From: an uncultured Oscillibacter sp.
GTDB lineage: Bacteria; Bacillota; Clostridia; Oscillospirales; Oscillospiraceae
Direction of reading: 5' to 3'
DNA length: 64,000 nt
Assembly (NCBI GenBank): GCA_947365245.1
Contig: CANAWG010000009.1
Span: 1-64,000, forward strand
The translations under genes were made by a program, and so were the position numbers. Under the pieces are notes generated by a model. That model saw only the letters and a list, made by a program, of their open reading frames with translations. It was not told the origin of the DNA and ran no database searches. Shown piece by piece: positions 48,388-55,920 of the stretch; within the stretch, counting starts at the first letter, position 1, and each line of letters opens with the position of its first letter.

Positions 48388-50363
48388 GTGCCAAACGTAA
48401 TATCCTCTTCGTGGTAGAGATCGCCGTCCAGATAGACCGTGATATGCGCCTTGCCGGTACCTTCCAACTCCCTGAAGAAGCTGCCGCTTCGGCAGTCCAC
48501 AGGGCCGGAGTAGATGCACTCCATATCCTGGAACACCTGGAGCTCGGCGCTGTCCCGGTCCGTGGGCAGAGGCAGCGTCCAGGAATAGGTCATGATGTCT
48601 CCGACGGCCTCCTCCGGGCCGGTGCTGACCACCACGTCAATCTTGGTGCCGGGGGCCACCTCTCCGGTGGCGGGATTCTGGCTGATGATGAGGCCCTCCC
48701 GCACCTCCGTGCTGCTGGCGGTCGTGACCTCGCCCAGATCCAAGCCGCCCAGCTGGAGCATGGTCTTCGCCATGTCCGGATCAATATTTGTCACGGAAAT
48801 CACCGGAACCGGCTGCGGCCCCTTGCTGAGAATGACTCTGACAGTATCTCCCTCTTTCAGCACCGAGCCCTCGGCGGGCTCAAAGGAGATCACATGTCCC
48901 TCGGTCACCTCGTCGTTGTACTCCTTCTCCCCCTCCTCGATGGTCAGGTTGAACTTCTCCTTGAGATCCTGCATCATCACCGTGACCTCCGCCATGGAGC
49001 GGTCTGCCAGGTTCAGCATGGTCCCGGTCTCCTGACCGGCGCTGATCCAGACCTTGATCACCAGGCCGTCTCCCTGGCGGGTCTCCCCCGCCGCCGGCTC
49101 CTGCTTGGCGATCTCCCCCGGGGCGTAGTCATTGGAGTAGAACGTCTCGTCCTGCCGGGTGATGGTGAAGATATCCTTGACCTCCGGCAGCTCCGCGGCG
49201 CTCTCCAGCGTCTCGCCCAGCACATTGGGCACGGTATAGTGCTCCGGCGCCACCGGACGGAACGAGCCCAGAATGGAGCGGAAGAGAACCCCCGCCAGGG
49301 CCAAAGCCAGCACACAGGCCACCACGATCAACACCACACGGCCCTTGCCGCCGCCGCTCTCCGGCAGATCATAGTCGTCATAATCCCGGCGGCGCTCCCG
49401 TTCCCGCTCCCGGACAGGAGTGGAGCGGTGGCTGACTGCCATGCTGCCGCCGTGGGCGGCGCCGGACCGCAGCTTCATGGTGGGTTCGTCCACCTCCTCG
49501 GACCGCAGATCCTTCAGCTCAAAATCCAGGTTGGTGTCCGGATTTTTCCGGAAAGCCTCCAGATCCTGAATCATCTCATCCGCGGAGCTGTACCGGCGGT
49601 CGATGTCCGGTGCCATGGCTTTCATGCAGATCAGCTCCAGCTGTTCCGGAATCTCCGGGTTGACCTCCCGGGGAGGCAGGGGGATGGAGCTCAGGTGCTG
49701 GATGGCCACGGACACGGCGGAGTCCCCCTCAAAGGGCAGCCGTCCCGCCAGCATCTCATAGAGCACCACACCGGCGGAGTAGATGTCGCTGCGGGCGTCG
49801 GTCCGGTCACCCCGGGCCTGCTCCGGCGAGATATAGTGGACGGAGCCCAGGGCCTCCTGGGTCAGGGTCTGGGCGGAGTTCTCCAGGCACGCGATGCCGA
49901 AGTCAGCCACTTTCACGCTGCCGTCCCGCAGGACCATGATGTTCTGGGGCTTGATATCCCGGTGGACGATGCCCCGGCTGTGGGCATGGGAGAGACCCCG
50001 CATGATCTGGGTGATGAAGTGCAGGGACTCCCGCCAGTTCAGGCGGCCCCGCTTTTCCATATACTGCTTCAGCGTGATGCCGTCAATCAGCTCCATGACG
50101 ATATACTCGATATCGCCGCCCTTGGACACGTCGTAGACGGACACGATGTTGGGATGAGACAGCTGGGCGACGGCCTGGGACTCCGCGTTGAAGCGGCGGC
50201 GGAAATCCGCGTCCTGCGCCAGATCGCTCTTTAAGATCTTAATGGCCACCATGCGGTTCAGCCGGTGGCATTTGGCCTTGTAGACCACCGCCATGCCGCC
50301 CATGCCGATCCGCTCCAAAATCTCATAGCGGTTGTCCAGCATTTTTCCGATGTACTGATCCAT
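48384..50363 (-). CDS. prkC: PASTA-domain Ser/Thr protein kinase PrkC
   Basis: 659 residues. Kinase domain: GMGGMAVVYKAK (P-loop), HRDIKPQN (catalytic loop), DFG, and SVHYISPEQARG. A basic juxtamembrane stretch, one transmembrane helix (about 345-367), then about four PASTA repeats (YTVPNVLGETLESA..., DRSMAEVTVMMQDL..., VISVTNIDPDMAKTMLQLGG) and a short C-terminal beta domain. Senses muropeptides/lipid II; in Bacillus it triggers germination. Paired with its phosphatase prpC 16 nt upstream. Confidence 0.96.
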   Translation of the reverse strand: MDQYIGKMLDNRYEILERIGMGGMAVVYKAKCHRLNRMVAIKILKSDLAQDADFRRRFNAESQAVAQLSHPNIVSVYDVSKGGDIEYIVMELIDGITLKQYMEKRGRLNWRESLHFITQIMRGLSHAHSRGIVHRDIKPQNIMVLRDGSVKVADFGIACLENSAQTLTQEALGSVHYISPEQARGDRTDARSDIYSAGVVLYEMLAGRLPFEGDSAVSVAIQHLSSIPLPPREVNPEIPEQLELICMKAMAPDIDRRYSSADEMIQDLEAFRKNPDTNLDFELKDLRSEEVDEPTMKLRSGAAHGGSMAVSHRSTPVRERERERRRDYDDYDLPESGGGKGRVVLIVVACVLALALAGVLFRSILGSFRPVAPEHYTVPNVLGETLESAAELPEVKDIFTITRQDETFYSNDYAPGEIAKQEPAAGETRQGDGLVIKVWISAGQETGTMLNLADRSMAEVTVMMQDLKEKFNLTIEEGEKEYNDEVTEGHVISFEPAEGSVLKEGDTVRVILSKGPQPVPVISVTNIDPDMAKTMLQLGGLDLGEVTTASSTEVREGLIISQNPATGEVAPGTKIDVVVSTGPEEAVGDIMTYSWTLPLPTDRDSAELQVFQDMECIYSGPVDCRSGSFFRELEGTGKAHITVYLDGDLYHEEDITFGT

Positions 50364-50379
50364 TTGTCTCCCCCCTCTC

Positions 50380-51120
50380 CTACAGCATCTGGACCAGCAC
50401 GGCCGTCACGTTGTCCGGCGCGCCGTGGTCCTTGGCGATCTGCATCAGACGCTCCAGAGACTGCTCCAGCCCCTCGCCCCGGAGAACCTCCGTGAGAATC
50501 TCCGGGTCGGTGACGGTGTTCACCAGACCGTCGCTGCACAGCAGCAGGAAGTCTCCTGCCGCCAGGGGGCAGATGTACCCGTCGCATTCGGCGTCAATAT
50601 CCGGGCCCAGGGCCCGGGTAATGAGGTTCCGGTTGGGATGGCGGCGGGCCTCCTCGGCGGTGATGTCCCCCCGCTCCACCATGCTCTGCACCAGGGAGTG
50701 GTCCCGGGTGATCCGGGTGATCTCCCCGCCGGTGATGTGATAGGCCCGGCTGTCTCCCACGTTGGTGATGACCGCCCCGTCCTGATAGATCACGGCGGAG
50801 ACCAGCGTGGTGCCCATGCCGCTGTACTCCGGCGACTCCCCGGCGGCATCGCGGATGGCCCTGTTGGCCATGGAGACGGCGTAGGACGACGCCTCCCGCA
50901 GCTGTTCCGGGTCCATAGAGGCCTTGAGCACGCTCTCCAGCGTCTCCAAATAGGTGGTGACGGCGATACGGCTGGCCAGTTTTCCCCCGGCGGCTCCGCC
51001 CATCCCGTCACAGACCACGCAGATCGTATGTCCGGAGTCCAATCCCTCCATCACCGCGTAGGCATCCTGGTTCTCCTTTCGGACCAGGCCGACGTCCGTG
51101 ACGCCCTGTACTCGAATCAT
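50380..51120 (-). CDS. prpC: PP2C-type Ser/Thr phosphatase PrpC (Stp1)
   Basis: 246 residues; metal-binding motifs VRKENQDAY, VVCDGMGGAAGG, TNVGDSRAY, LLLCSDGLVN, and DNVTAVLV at the C-terminus. Reverses PrkC phosphorylation. Start overlaps the rlmN stop by 4 nt. Confidence 0.96.
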   Translation of the reverse strand: MIRVQGVTDVGLVRKENQDAYAVMEGLDSGHTICVVCDGMGGAAGGKLASRIAVTTYLETLESVLKASMDPEQLREASSYAVSMANRAIRDAAGESPEYSGMGTTLVSAVIYQDGAVITNVGDSRAYHITGGEITRITRDHSLVQSMVERGDITAEEARRHPNRNLITRALGPDIDAECDGYICPLAAGDFLLLCSDGLVNTVTDPEILTEVLRGEGLEQSLERLMQIAKDHGAPDNVTAVLVQML

Positions 51121-52160
51121 TGGGAATCCTCCCCTTTCTGTGCTTCTTCCATCGCCTTCCGGCGGAGCTGTCCGCAGGAGGCGTCAATATCTCCGCCCAG
51201 GCTCCGCCGCACGGTGGCGGTGAGGCCGTGGGATTCCAGACGTTTTTGAAATGCCGCCAGACGGCGGGAGGGCCGCAGAGGGCTCTCCGCCACGTCGTTC
51301 AGCGGGATCAGATTCACATGGCCGGGCATTCCCCGGAGCTTCCGTGCAATCAGATCCGCCTGCCAGTCGTGGTCGTTGACGCCGTCGATCATGGCGTACT
51401 CAAAGGAGATCCGCCGCCCGGTCTTTTGGAAGTAGTCGCGGCAGGCGTCAAACAGCGTCTCCACGTCGTAGGCCCGGTTTACCGGCATGATTCTGGAGCG
51501 GGTCTCGCTGTCCGGCGCGTGGAGGGAGACCGACAGCGTCAGCTGCAGCTCCAGCTCCGCCAGGCGCCGGATTCCGGGAACCAGCCCGCAGGTGGACAGG
51601 GAGATGTGCCGCATCCCGATGTTCAGCCCGTCCGGGTGGTTCACCAGCTCCAGAAAGCGCAAAACCGCGTCCAGGTTGTCCAGGGGCTCCCCGATGCCCA
51701 TCAGCACGATGTTGGAGACCGTCTCCCCGGAATCCAGCTGGGTGAAAATCACCTGGTCCAGAATCTCCGCGGGCGTCAGGTCCCGGATCTTCCCCGCGAT
51801 GGTGGAGGCGCAGAACGCGCAGCCCATCCGGCAGCCCGCCTGGGTGGAGACGCACACGGTGTTGCCGTGGCGGTAGCGCATGAGGACGGACTCCACGCAG
51901 TTGCCGTCCGCCAGCTCCCAGAGGTATTTCACCGTCCCGTCCAGCCGGGAGACCTGCTTCCGGGCCGCTTTCGGCGGAACAAGGGGATAGCCTTGTGCCA
52001 GCTTCTCCCGGAGGCTCTTGGGGATATTTCCCATCTCATCATAAGATTGTATCCCCTTGTGCAGCCAGGTAAACACCTGCTTTCCCCGAAAGGCCGGCTC
52101 CCCCATGGCCCGCAGGGCCTCCGTCAGCTCCGGAAGGGTCATTGATTTCAGTTCGTTCAT
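51117..52160 (-). CDS. rlmN: Dual-specificity 23S rRNA/tRNA methyltransferase RlmN
   Basis: Radical-SAM enzyme that makes m2A2503 in 23S rRNA and m2A37 in some tRNAs. 347 residues. CRMGCAFC holds the Fe-S cysteines (CxxxCxxC); GIGEPLDN; the methyl-carrying Cys near the C-terminus in GGDIDASCGQLR. Start at ATG 52160 or the adjacent 52163; the open frame upstream is rsmB in another phase and a hairpin-rich gap. Confidence 0.95.
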   Translation of the reverse strand: MNELKSMTLPELTEALRAMGEPAFRGKQVFTWLHKGIQSYDEMGNIPKSLREKLAQGYPLVPPKAARKQVSRLDGTVKYLWELADGNCVESVLMRYRHGNTVCVSTQAGCRMGCAFCASTIAGKIRDLTPAEILDQVIFTQLDSGETVSNIVLMGIGEPLDNLDAVLRFLELVNHPDGLNIGMRHISLSTCGLVPGIRRLAELELQLTLSVSLHAPDSETRSRIMPVNRAYDVETLFDACRDYFQKTGRRISFEYAMIDGVNDHDWQADLIARKLRGMPGHVNLIPLNDVAESPLRPSRRLAAFQKRLESHGLTATVRRSLGGDIDASCGQLRRKAMEEAQKGEDSQ

Positions 52161-52187
52161 CATTTCCTCGCTTGATACCAATTCTTT

Positions 52188-52330
52188 ATAAAACGGGGTA
52201 ACCGTTTTATGGGGCCGCATTCTGCGGCCCGGCGGCGCAGCCGCCAAGAATGTTGTCAATACGTTTCCTGACGCGCCTTTGGCACGGCGGCGTTTCTCGC
52301 CGCCATAAAAAGGTTGAAAAGCCTTTTTAT
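52188..52330. repeat. Array of five hairpins between rsmB and rlmN (intergenic repeat copy 1)
   Basis: In order: 52188-52196/52202-52210 (ATAAAACGG), 52212-52219/52223-52230 (GGGCCGCA), 52231-52236/52240-52245 (GGCGGC), 52286-52292/52298-52304 (GGCGGCG) and 52305-52313/52322-52330 (ATAAAAAGG). The first half is repeated in altered form at 55854-55918. Confidence 0.7.
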
Positions 52331-53655
52331 CAAGAAGCAGTATTACGCCGCATCCGGCAGATGTAAAAGCCGTCGGTCCCGTGGCGCTGGGGCCACAGGG
52401 TGATCTCCCCCGGCGCCCGGCCCAGGGACGGCAGGTCGAATCTTTCCCGGGAAAAGTCCGGGTGCTCCGCCAAAAAGGCGTCCGCCGTCTGGTCGTTCTC
52501 CTCCGGCAAAACGGTGCAGGTGGAGTACACCAGCACCCCGCCGGGCCGGACATAGGCGGAGGCGTTGTCCAAAATGTCGTGCTGGACCACCGGCAGGGCA
52601 AAGAGGTCGTCGGCCTTTTTGTAGCGAATATCCGGCTTTTTCCGGATGATGCCCAGCCCCGAGCAGGGGGCGTCCACCAGCACGGCGTCAAACCGCTCCA
52701 CCCAGTCGGAGCGGCGGCTCCGCCCATCGGCGGCGGCGGTCTCCAGGCAGGCGAGCCCCAGCCGTGCCGCGCCGTCTCGAATCCGCTTCAGCTTCTTCTC
52801 GTGGAGATCACAGGCCAGCACATGACCCAGGTCTCTCATGGCAATGGCGGCGGCAAAGGACTTTCCCCCCGGGGCGGCGCACACGTCCAGCACCCGGTCC
52901 CCCGGCTTCACATCCATCGCCATGACCGCCAGCCTCGCCGCCGGGTCCTGAATGTAGAACCGCCCCTCTCGGAACGGGCGCAGCCGCTCCAGGGCCCCGG
53001 TATCGGACAGAAGCAGGCAGTCCGGCAGCCAGGGGTGGGCCTCCGCGCCCACGCCCTCCGCCTCCAGCGCCTCCCGGAGCTCCGCCATTGAACCCCGCAG
53101 GGGATTCACCTGGGCGGCCGTGGGGGGCTGGCTGTTGCCCGCGGCCAGAAACCGCTCCGTCTCCTCCCTGCCCAGGATGTCCAGGAGGCGCTTCACCAGC
53201 CACTTGGGGTGGCTGTAGCGGATGGAGAGATATTGGGCCTCCTCCCACTCCGGGATGGGCGGCAGGCAGTCTTTGTTCTGGGCAATCTTCCGCAAAACGG
53301 CGTTCACAAGTCCCGCGGCCTGGCCCCGCCCCGCCGTCTTTGCCAGCTCCACGGAGGTGTTCACCGCGGCGCTGTGGGGCACCTTGTCCAAAAATAGGAT
53401 TTGATACGCGCCAATGCGGAGAATATCCAGCAGGGGCGGCTGGAGGTGGTCCGGCTTTTGGGAGCAGTAGGCCGCCAGGTAAAAATCCAGCAGCAGCCGG
53501 TTCTGGGTCACGCCGTAGACGATCCGGCTGCACAGCGCCGCCTCAGAGCCGGACAGGCCGTCCCGGCCCAGCTGGGCTTTCAAGGCGGCGTCCGCCCAGG
53601 CGCCGCCGGTACGGCAGCTGGTGAGCACCCGCAGGGCCGTCTCCCGGGCGCTCAC
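52330..53655 (-). CDS. rsmB: 16S rRNA (cytosine-967-C5)-methyltransferase RsmB
   Basis: 441 residues. N-terminal NusB-like domain (ALRVLTSCRTGGAWADAALKAQL...), then a Rossmann methyltransferase: DVCAAPGGKSFA (SAM site), DAPCSGLG and STCTVLPEEN supply the two catalytic cysteines. Start overlaps the zinc-peptidase stop (ATGA). Part of the fmt-rsmB cluster. Confidence 0.95.
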   Translation of the reverse strand: MSARETALRVLTSCRTGGAWADAALKAQLGRDGLSGSEAALCSRIVYGVTQNRLLLDFYLAAYCSQKPDHLQPPLLDILRIGAYQILFLDKVPHSAAVNTSVELAKTAGRGQAAGLVNAVLRKIAQNKDCLPPIPEWEEAQYLSIRYSHPKWLVKRLLDILGREETERFLAAGNSQPPTAAQVNPLRGSMAELREALEAEGVGAEAHPWLPDCLLLSDTGALERLRPFREGRFYIQDPAARLAVMAMDVKPGDRVLDVCAAPGGKSFAAAIAMRDLGHVLACDLHEKKLKRIRDGAARLGLACLETAAADGRSRRSDWVERFDAVLVDAPCSGLGIIRKKPDIRYKKADDLFALPVVQHDILDNASAYVRPGGVLVYSTCTVLPEENDQTADAFLAEHPDFSRERFDLPSLGRAPGEITLWPQRHGTDGFYICRMRRNTAS

Positions 53656-54386
53656 CGGCGGCCTCCCCGGCGTCCGTTGTCGCTCCTGCCCAGAAAGATC
53701 AGTACAAAGCGCAGCAGCTGCAGGGCGGACATCAGCAGCGCCGCCACATAGGTCATGGCCGCCGCCCGCAAAACTTTCTTCGCGCCGCCGATCTCGTCGC
53801 CCTCCAGCAGGCCCTGGCCCTCGATGGTCTCAATGGCCCTGGCGGAGGCGTTGAACTCCACCGGCAGCGTCACCAGCTGGAAAAACGTGGTCAGGGAGAA
53901 CAGCACGATCCCCGCCAGAAACAGCGTCTGGCTGTACAGCAGCATACCGATCAGCAGCAGGATAAAGGAGAACTTGGAGCCGATCTGCGTGGCGGGAATG
54001 ATGGCTCCCCGCAGCCGCACGGGACCGTAGCCCTCCGCGTACTGCACGGCGTGGCCCGCCTCGTGGGCCGCCACGCCCACCGCCGCGATGGTGGGGGCGT
54101 TGTAGACCGGCTCCGAGAGATAGATGGTGTTGTCCCGGGGGTCGTAGTGGTCCGTCAGGCTCCCCCCGCAGGGGCGGATGGGCACGTCGTACACACCGTG
54201 GGCCCGGAGCACCGCCTCCGCCGCCTGGGCGCCGGTGAGACGGCGCCGGTTGGTCACCTGGCTGTACCGGCGGAACCTCCCGCTGACCTGGACCTGGGCC
54301 CAGAGGGAGAGGATCATCACCGGGATCAGCAGAAGACAGTAGATATTGTTGGCCAGAAAATCTCCGTAGTTGTAGTAATAAGGCAT
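53652..54386 (-). CDS. Zinc metallopeptidase (Zn_peptidase_2 family)
   Basis: 244 residues, about four transmembrane helices. VGVAAHEAGHAVQYAEGY holds the HExxH site; PVEFNASARAIE lies between later helices and may give the third ligand. Family known as YugP-like in Firmicutes; substrate unknown. Between fmt and rsmB in many Clostridia. Confidence 0.9.
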   Translation of the reverse strand: MPYYYNYGDFLANNIYCLLLIPVMILSLWAQVQVSGRFRRYSQVTNRRRLTGAQAAEAVLRAHGVYDVPIRPCGGSLTDHYDPRDNTIYLSEPVYNAPTIAAVGVAAHEAGHAVQYAEGYGPVRLRGAIIPATQIGSKFSFILLLIGMLLYSQTLFLAGIVLFSLTTFFQLVTLPVEFNASARAIETIEGQGLLEGDEIGGAKKVLRAAAMTYVAALLMSALQLLRFVLIFLGRSDNGRRGGRR

Positions 54387-54399
54387 AGAACTCCTCGAT

Positions 54400-55320
54400 T
54401 CAGCATTGGATTGGGTGCCCCAGCAGGTAGGCTGCCGCGGTCATCCGCTTCCCTCCCTGGGCCTGGAGCTCCAGGATCCGCAGGAGCCTGCCGTCTCCGC
54501 AGGCGACGTCGATCCCCTGCTTCCCCGCAGCCGCGATGGCGCCGGGCCGGGCCGCGGTCCTCTCCCCGGTCTCCCGCACGGCGTAGAGCTTCATCATCTC
54601 CCCGCCAATGACATTCGTAGAGGCACAAGGCCAGGGGACCAGCCCCCGCACCTGGCAGGCGATTTCATGGGCGGAGCGGCTCCAGTCCACCGGAGACATC
54701 TCCCGGCTGAGCATGGAGGCGTAGGTCTGCCGGCTCCCGTCCTGGGGCGTCCGGCTGGCGGTCCCATTGGCCAGAGCCGCCACCGCCTCGGAGAGCGCCT
54801 CCGCCCCGATCTCCGCAAGGCGTGCCGTCAGGGACTGGGCGTCCTCCTCCGCTCCGATGGGGGTGGATTTCTGCAAAATCACGTCCCCGGCGTCCAGCTC
54901 CTTTGCCATATACATGATGGAGACGCCGGTCTCCGTCTCGCCGTTTAAGATCGCCCAGTTGATGGGGGCCGCACCCCGGTACTTGGGCAGCAGAGACGAG
55001 TGGACATTGATGGAGCCACAGGGCGGGACGTTTAAAATGTCCTCCGGCAGCAGCTTTCCGTAAGCCGCCACCACGATCAGCTCCGGCGCCAGCTCCCGCA
55101 CCAGCTCCAACGCCCCGCCGTCCCGCAACTTCAGAGGCTGGTAGACCGGCAGATTCTCCGACAGGGCATATTCCTTTACCGGCGAGAACGCCAGCTTATG
55201 CCCCCGGTTTTTCGGCTTGTCCGGCTGGGTGAAGACCCCGCAGACCGTGTGGCCGTCCTCCACCATGCGCCGCAGCGACGAGACGGCGAATTCCGGCGTC
55301 CCCATGAACAAGATCCGCAT
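54400..55320 (-). CDS. fmt: Methionyl-tRNA formyltransferase
   Basis: 306 residues. MRILFMGTPEFAVSSL; the formyl-donor and catalytic region SSLLPKYRGAAPINWAILNGETETGVSIMYM with Asn-His-Asp equivalents (NVHSS); C-terminal tRNA-binding domain. Adds formyl to initiator Met-tRNA; def 4 nt upstream removes it later. Confidence 0.96.
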   Translation of the reverse strand: MRILFMGTPEFAVSSLRRMVEDGHTVCGVFTQPDKPKNRGHKLAFSPVKEYALSENLPVYQPLKLRDGGALELVRELAPELIVVAAYGKLLPEDILNVPPCGSINVHSSLLPKYRGAAPINWAILNGETETGVSIMYMAKELDAGDVILQKSTPIGAEEDAQSLTARLAEIGAEALSEAVAALANGTASRTPQDGSRQTYASMLSREMSPVDWSRSAHEIACQVRGLVPWPCASTNVIGGEMMKLYAVRETGERTAARPGAIAAAGKQGIDVACGDGRLLRILELQAQGGKRMTAAAYLLGHPIQC

Positions 55321-55324
55321 GGAC

Positions 55325-55819
55325 TCAATCCTCCTCGTCCTCCAGGTACTCTTTCAGCTCCTCGTCGGTGAGGAAGCGGTCGATGTGCTCGGTGTATATA
55401 TGGCCGTCCAGATGCTCGATCTCATGGCAGAAGCAGCGGGCCGTCAGTCCCTCGCCCTGGGCCTCGAACCAGTTGCCCTCCCGGTCCTGAGCCCGCACCC
55501 GCACCACGTTGGGCCGGGTGACGATGCCCCACTTGCCGGGGACGCTGAGACAGCCCTCCAGCCCCGTCTGCTCACCGCTCTGGGCGATAATCTCCGGGTT
55601 GATGAGCTCCAGATACTCCTCCGTGTCCTCGTCCAGCACCAGGCAGGCCCGACGCAGCACCCCCACCTGGGGCGCCGCCAGTCCCGCGCCGCCGGCCTCC
55701 GCCAGCGTCTCCGCCATATCGTCCAGCAGCTGGCCCAGGCGGGCGTTGAAATCCGTCACAGGGCGACAGACCTTGGTCAGGCAGTCCTCCCCCACCTCTA
55801 CAATCTTTCGCAATGCCAT
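55325..55819 (-). CDS. def: Peptide deformylase
   Basis: 164 residues. Three motifs: GLAAPQVG (residues about 42-49), EGCLSVP (Cys ligand) and HEIEHLDG (two His ligands and Glu). Class I-like length with an acidic C-terminus. Confidence 0.96.
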   Translation of the reverse strand: MALRKIVEVGEDCLTKVCRPVTDFNARLGQLLDDMAETLAEAGGAGLAAPQVGVLRRACLVLDEDTEEYLELINPEIIAQSGEQTGLEGCLSVPGKWGIVTRPNVVRVRAQDREGNWFEAQGEGLTARCFCHEIEHLDGHIYTEHIDRFLTDEELKEYLEDEED

Positions 55820-55853
55820 AGGTTTTATCCTCCCGATGGTTTATACTAGTTCC

Positions 55854-55918
55854 CCATAAAACGATGCCATCATTTTATGGAGCCGCAGAATACTGCCCGG
55901 CGGCGAAGCCGCCAATCG
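55854..55918. repeat. Intergenic repeat copy 2 between priA and def
   Basis: CCATAAAA-G-ATG near-palindrome (55854-55880) followed by AGCCGCAG...CCCGGCGGCG and AGCCGCCAA, matching the first half of 52188-52250 in order and spacing. Confidence 0.6.
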
Positions 55919-55920
55919 TA

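Noticed and set aside
48411-50234. 607-codon open frame antisense to prkC
   Set aside because: Codon shadow; the sense frame has complete kinase and PASTA motifs.
52161-52727. Long N-terminal extension of RlmN
   Set aside because: The extra sequence is rsmB read in another phase; the family starts near 52160.
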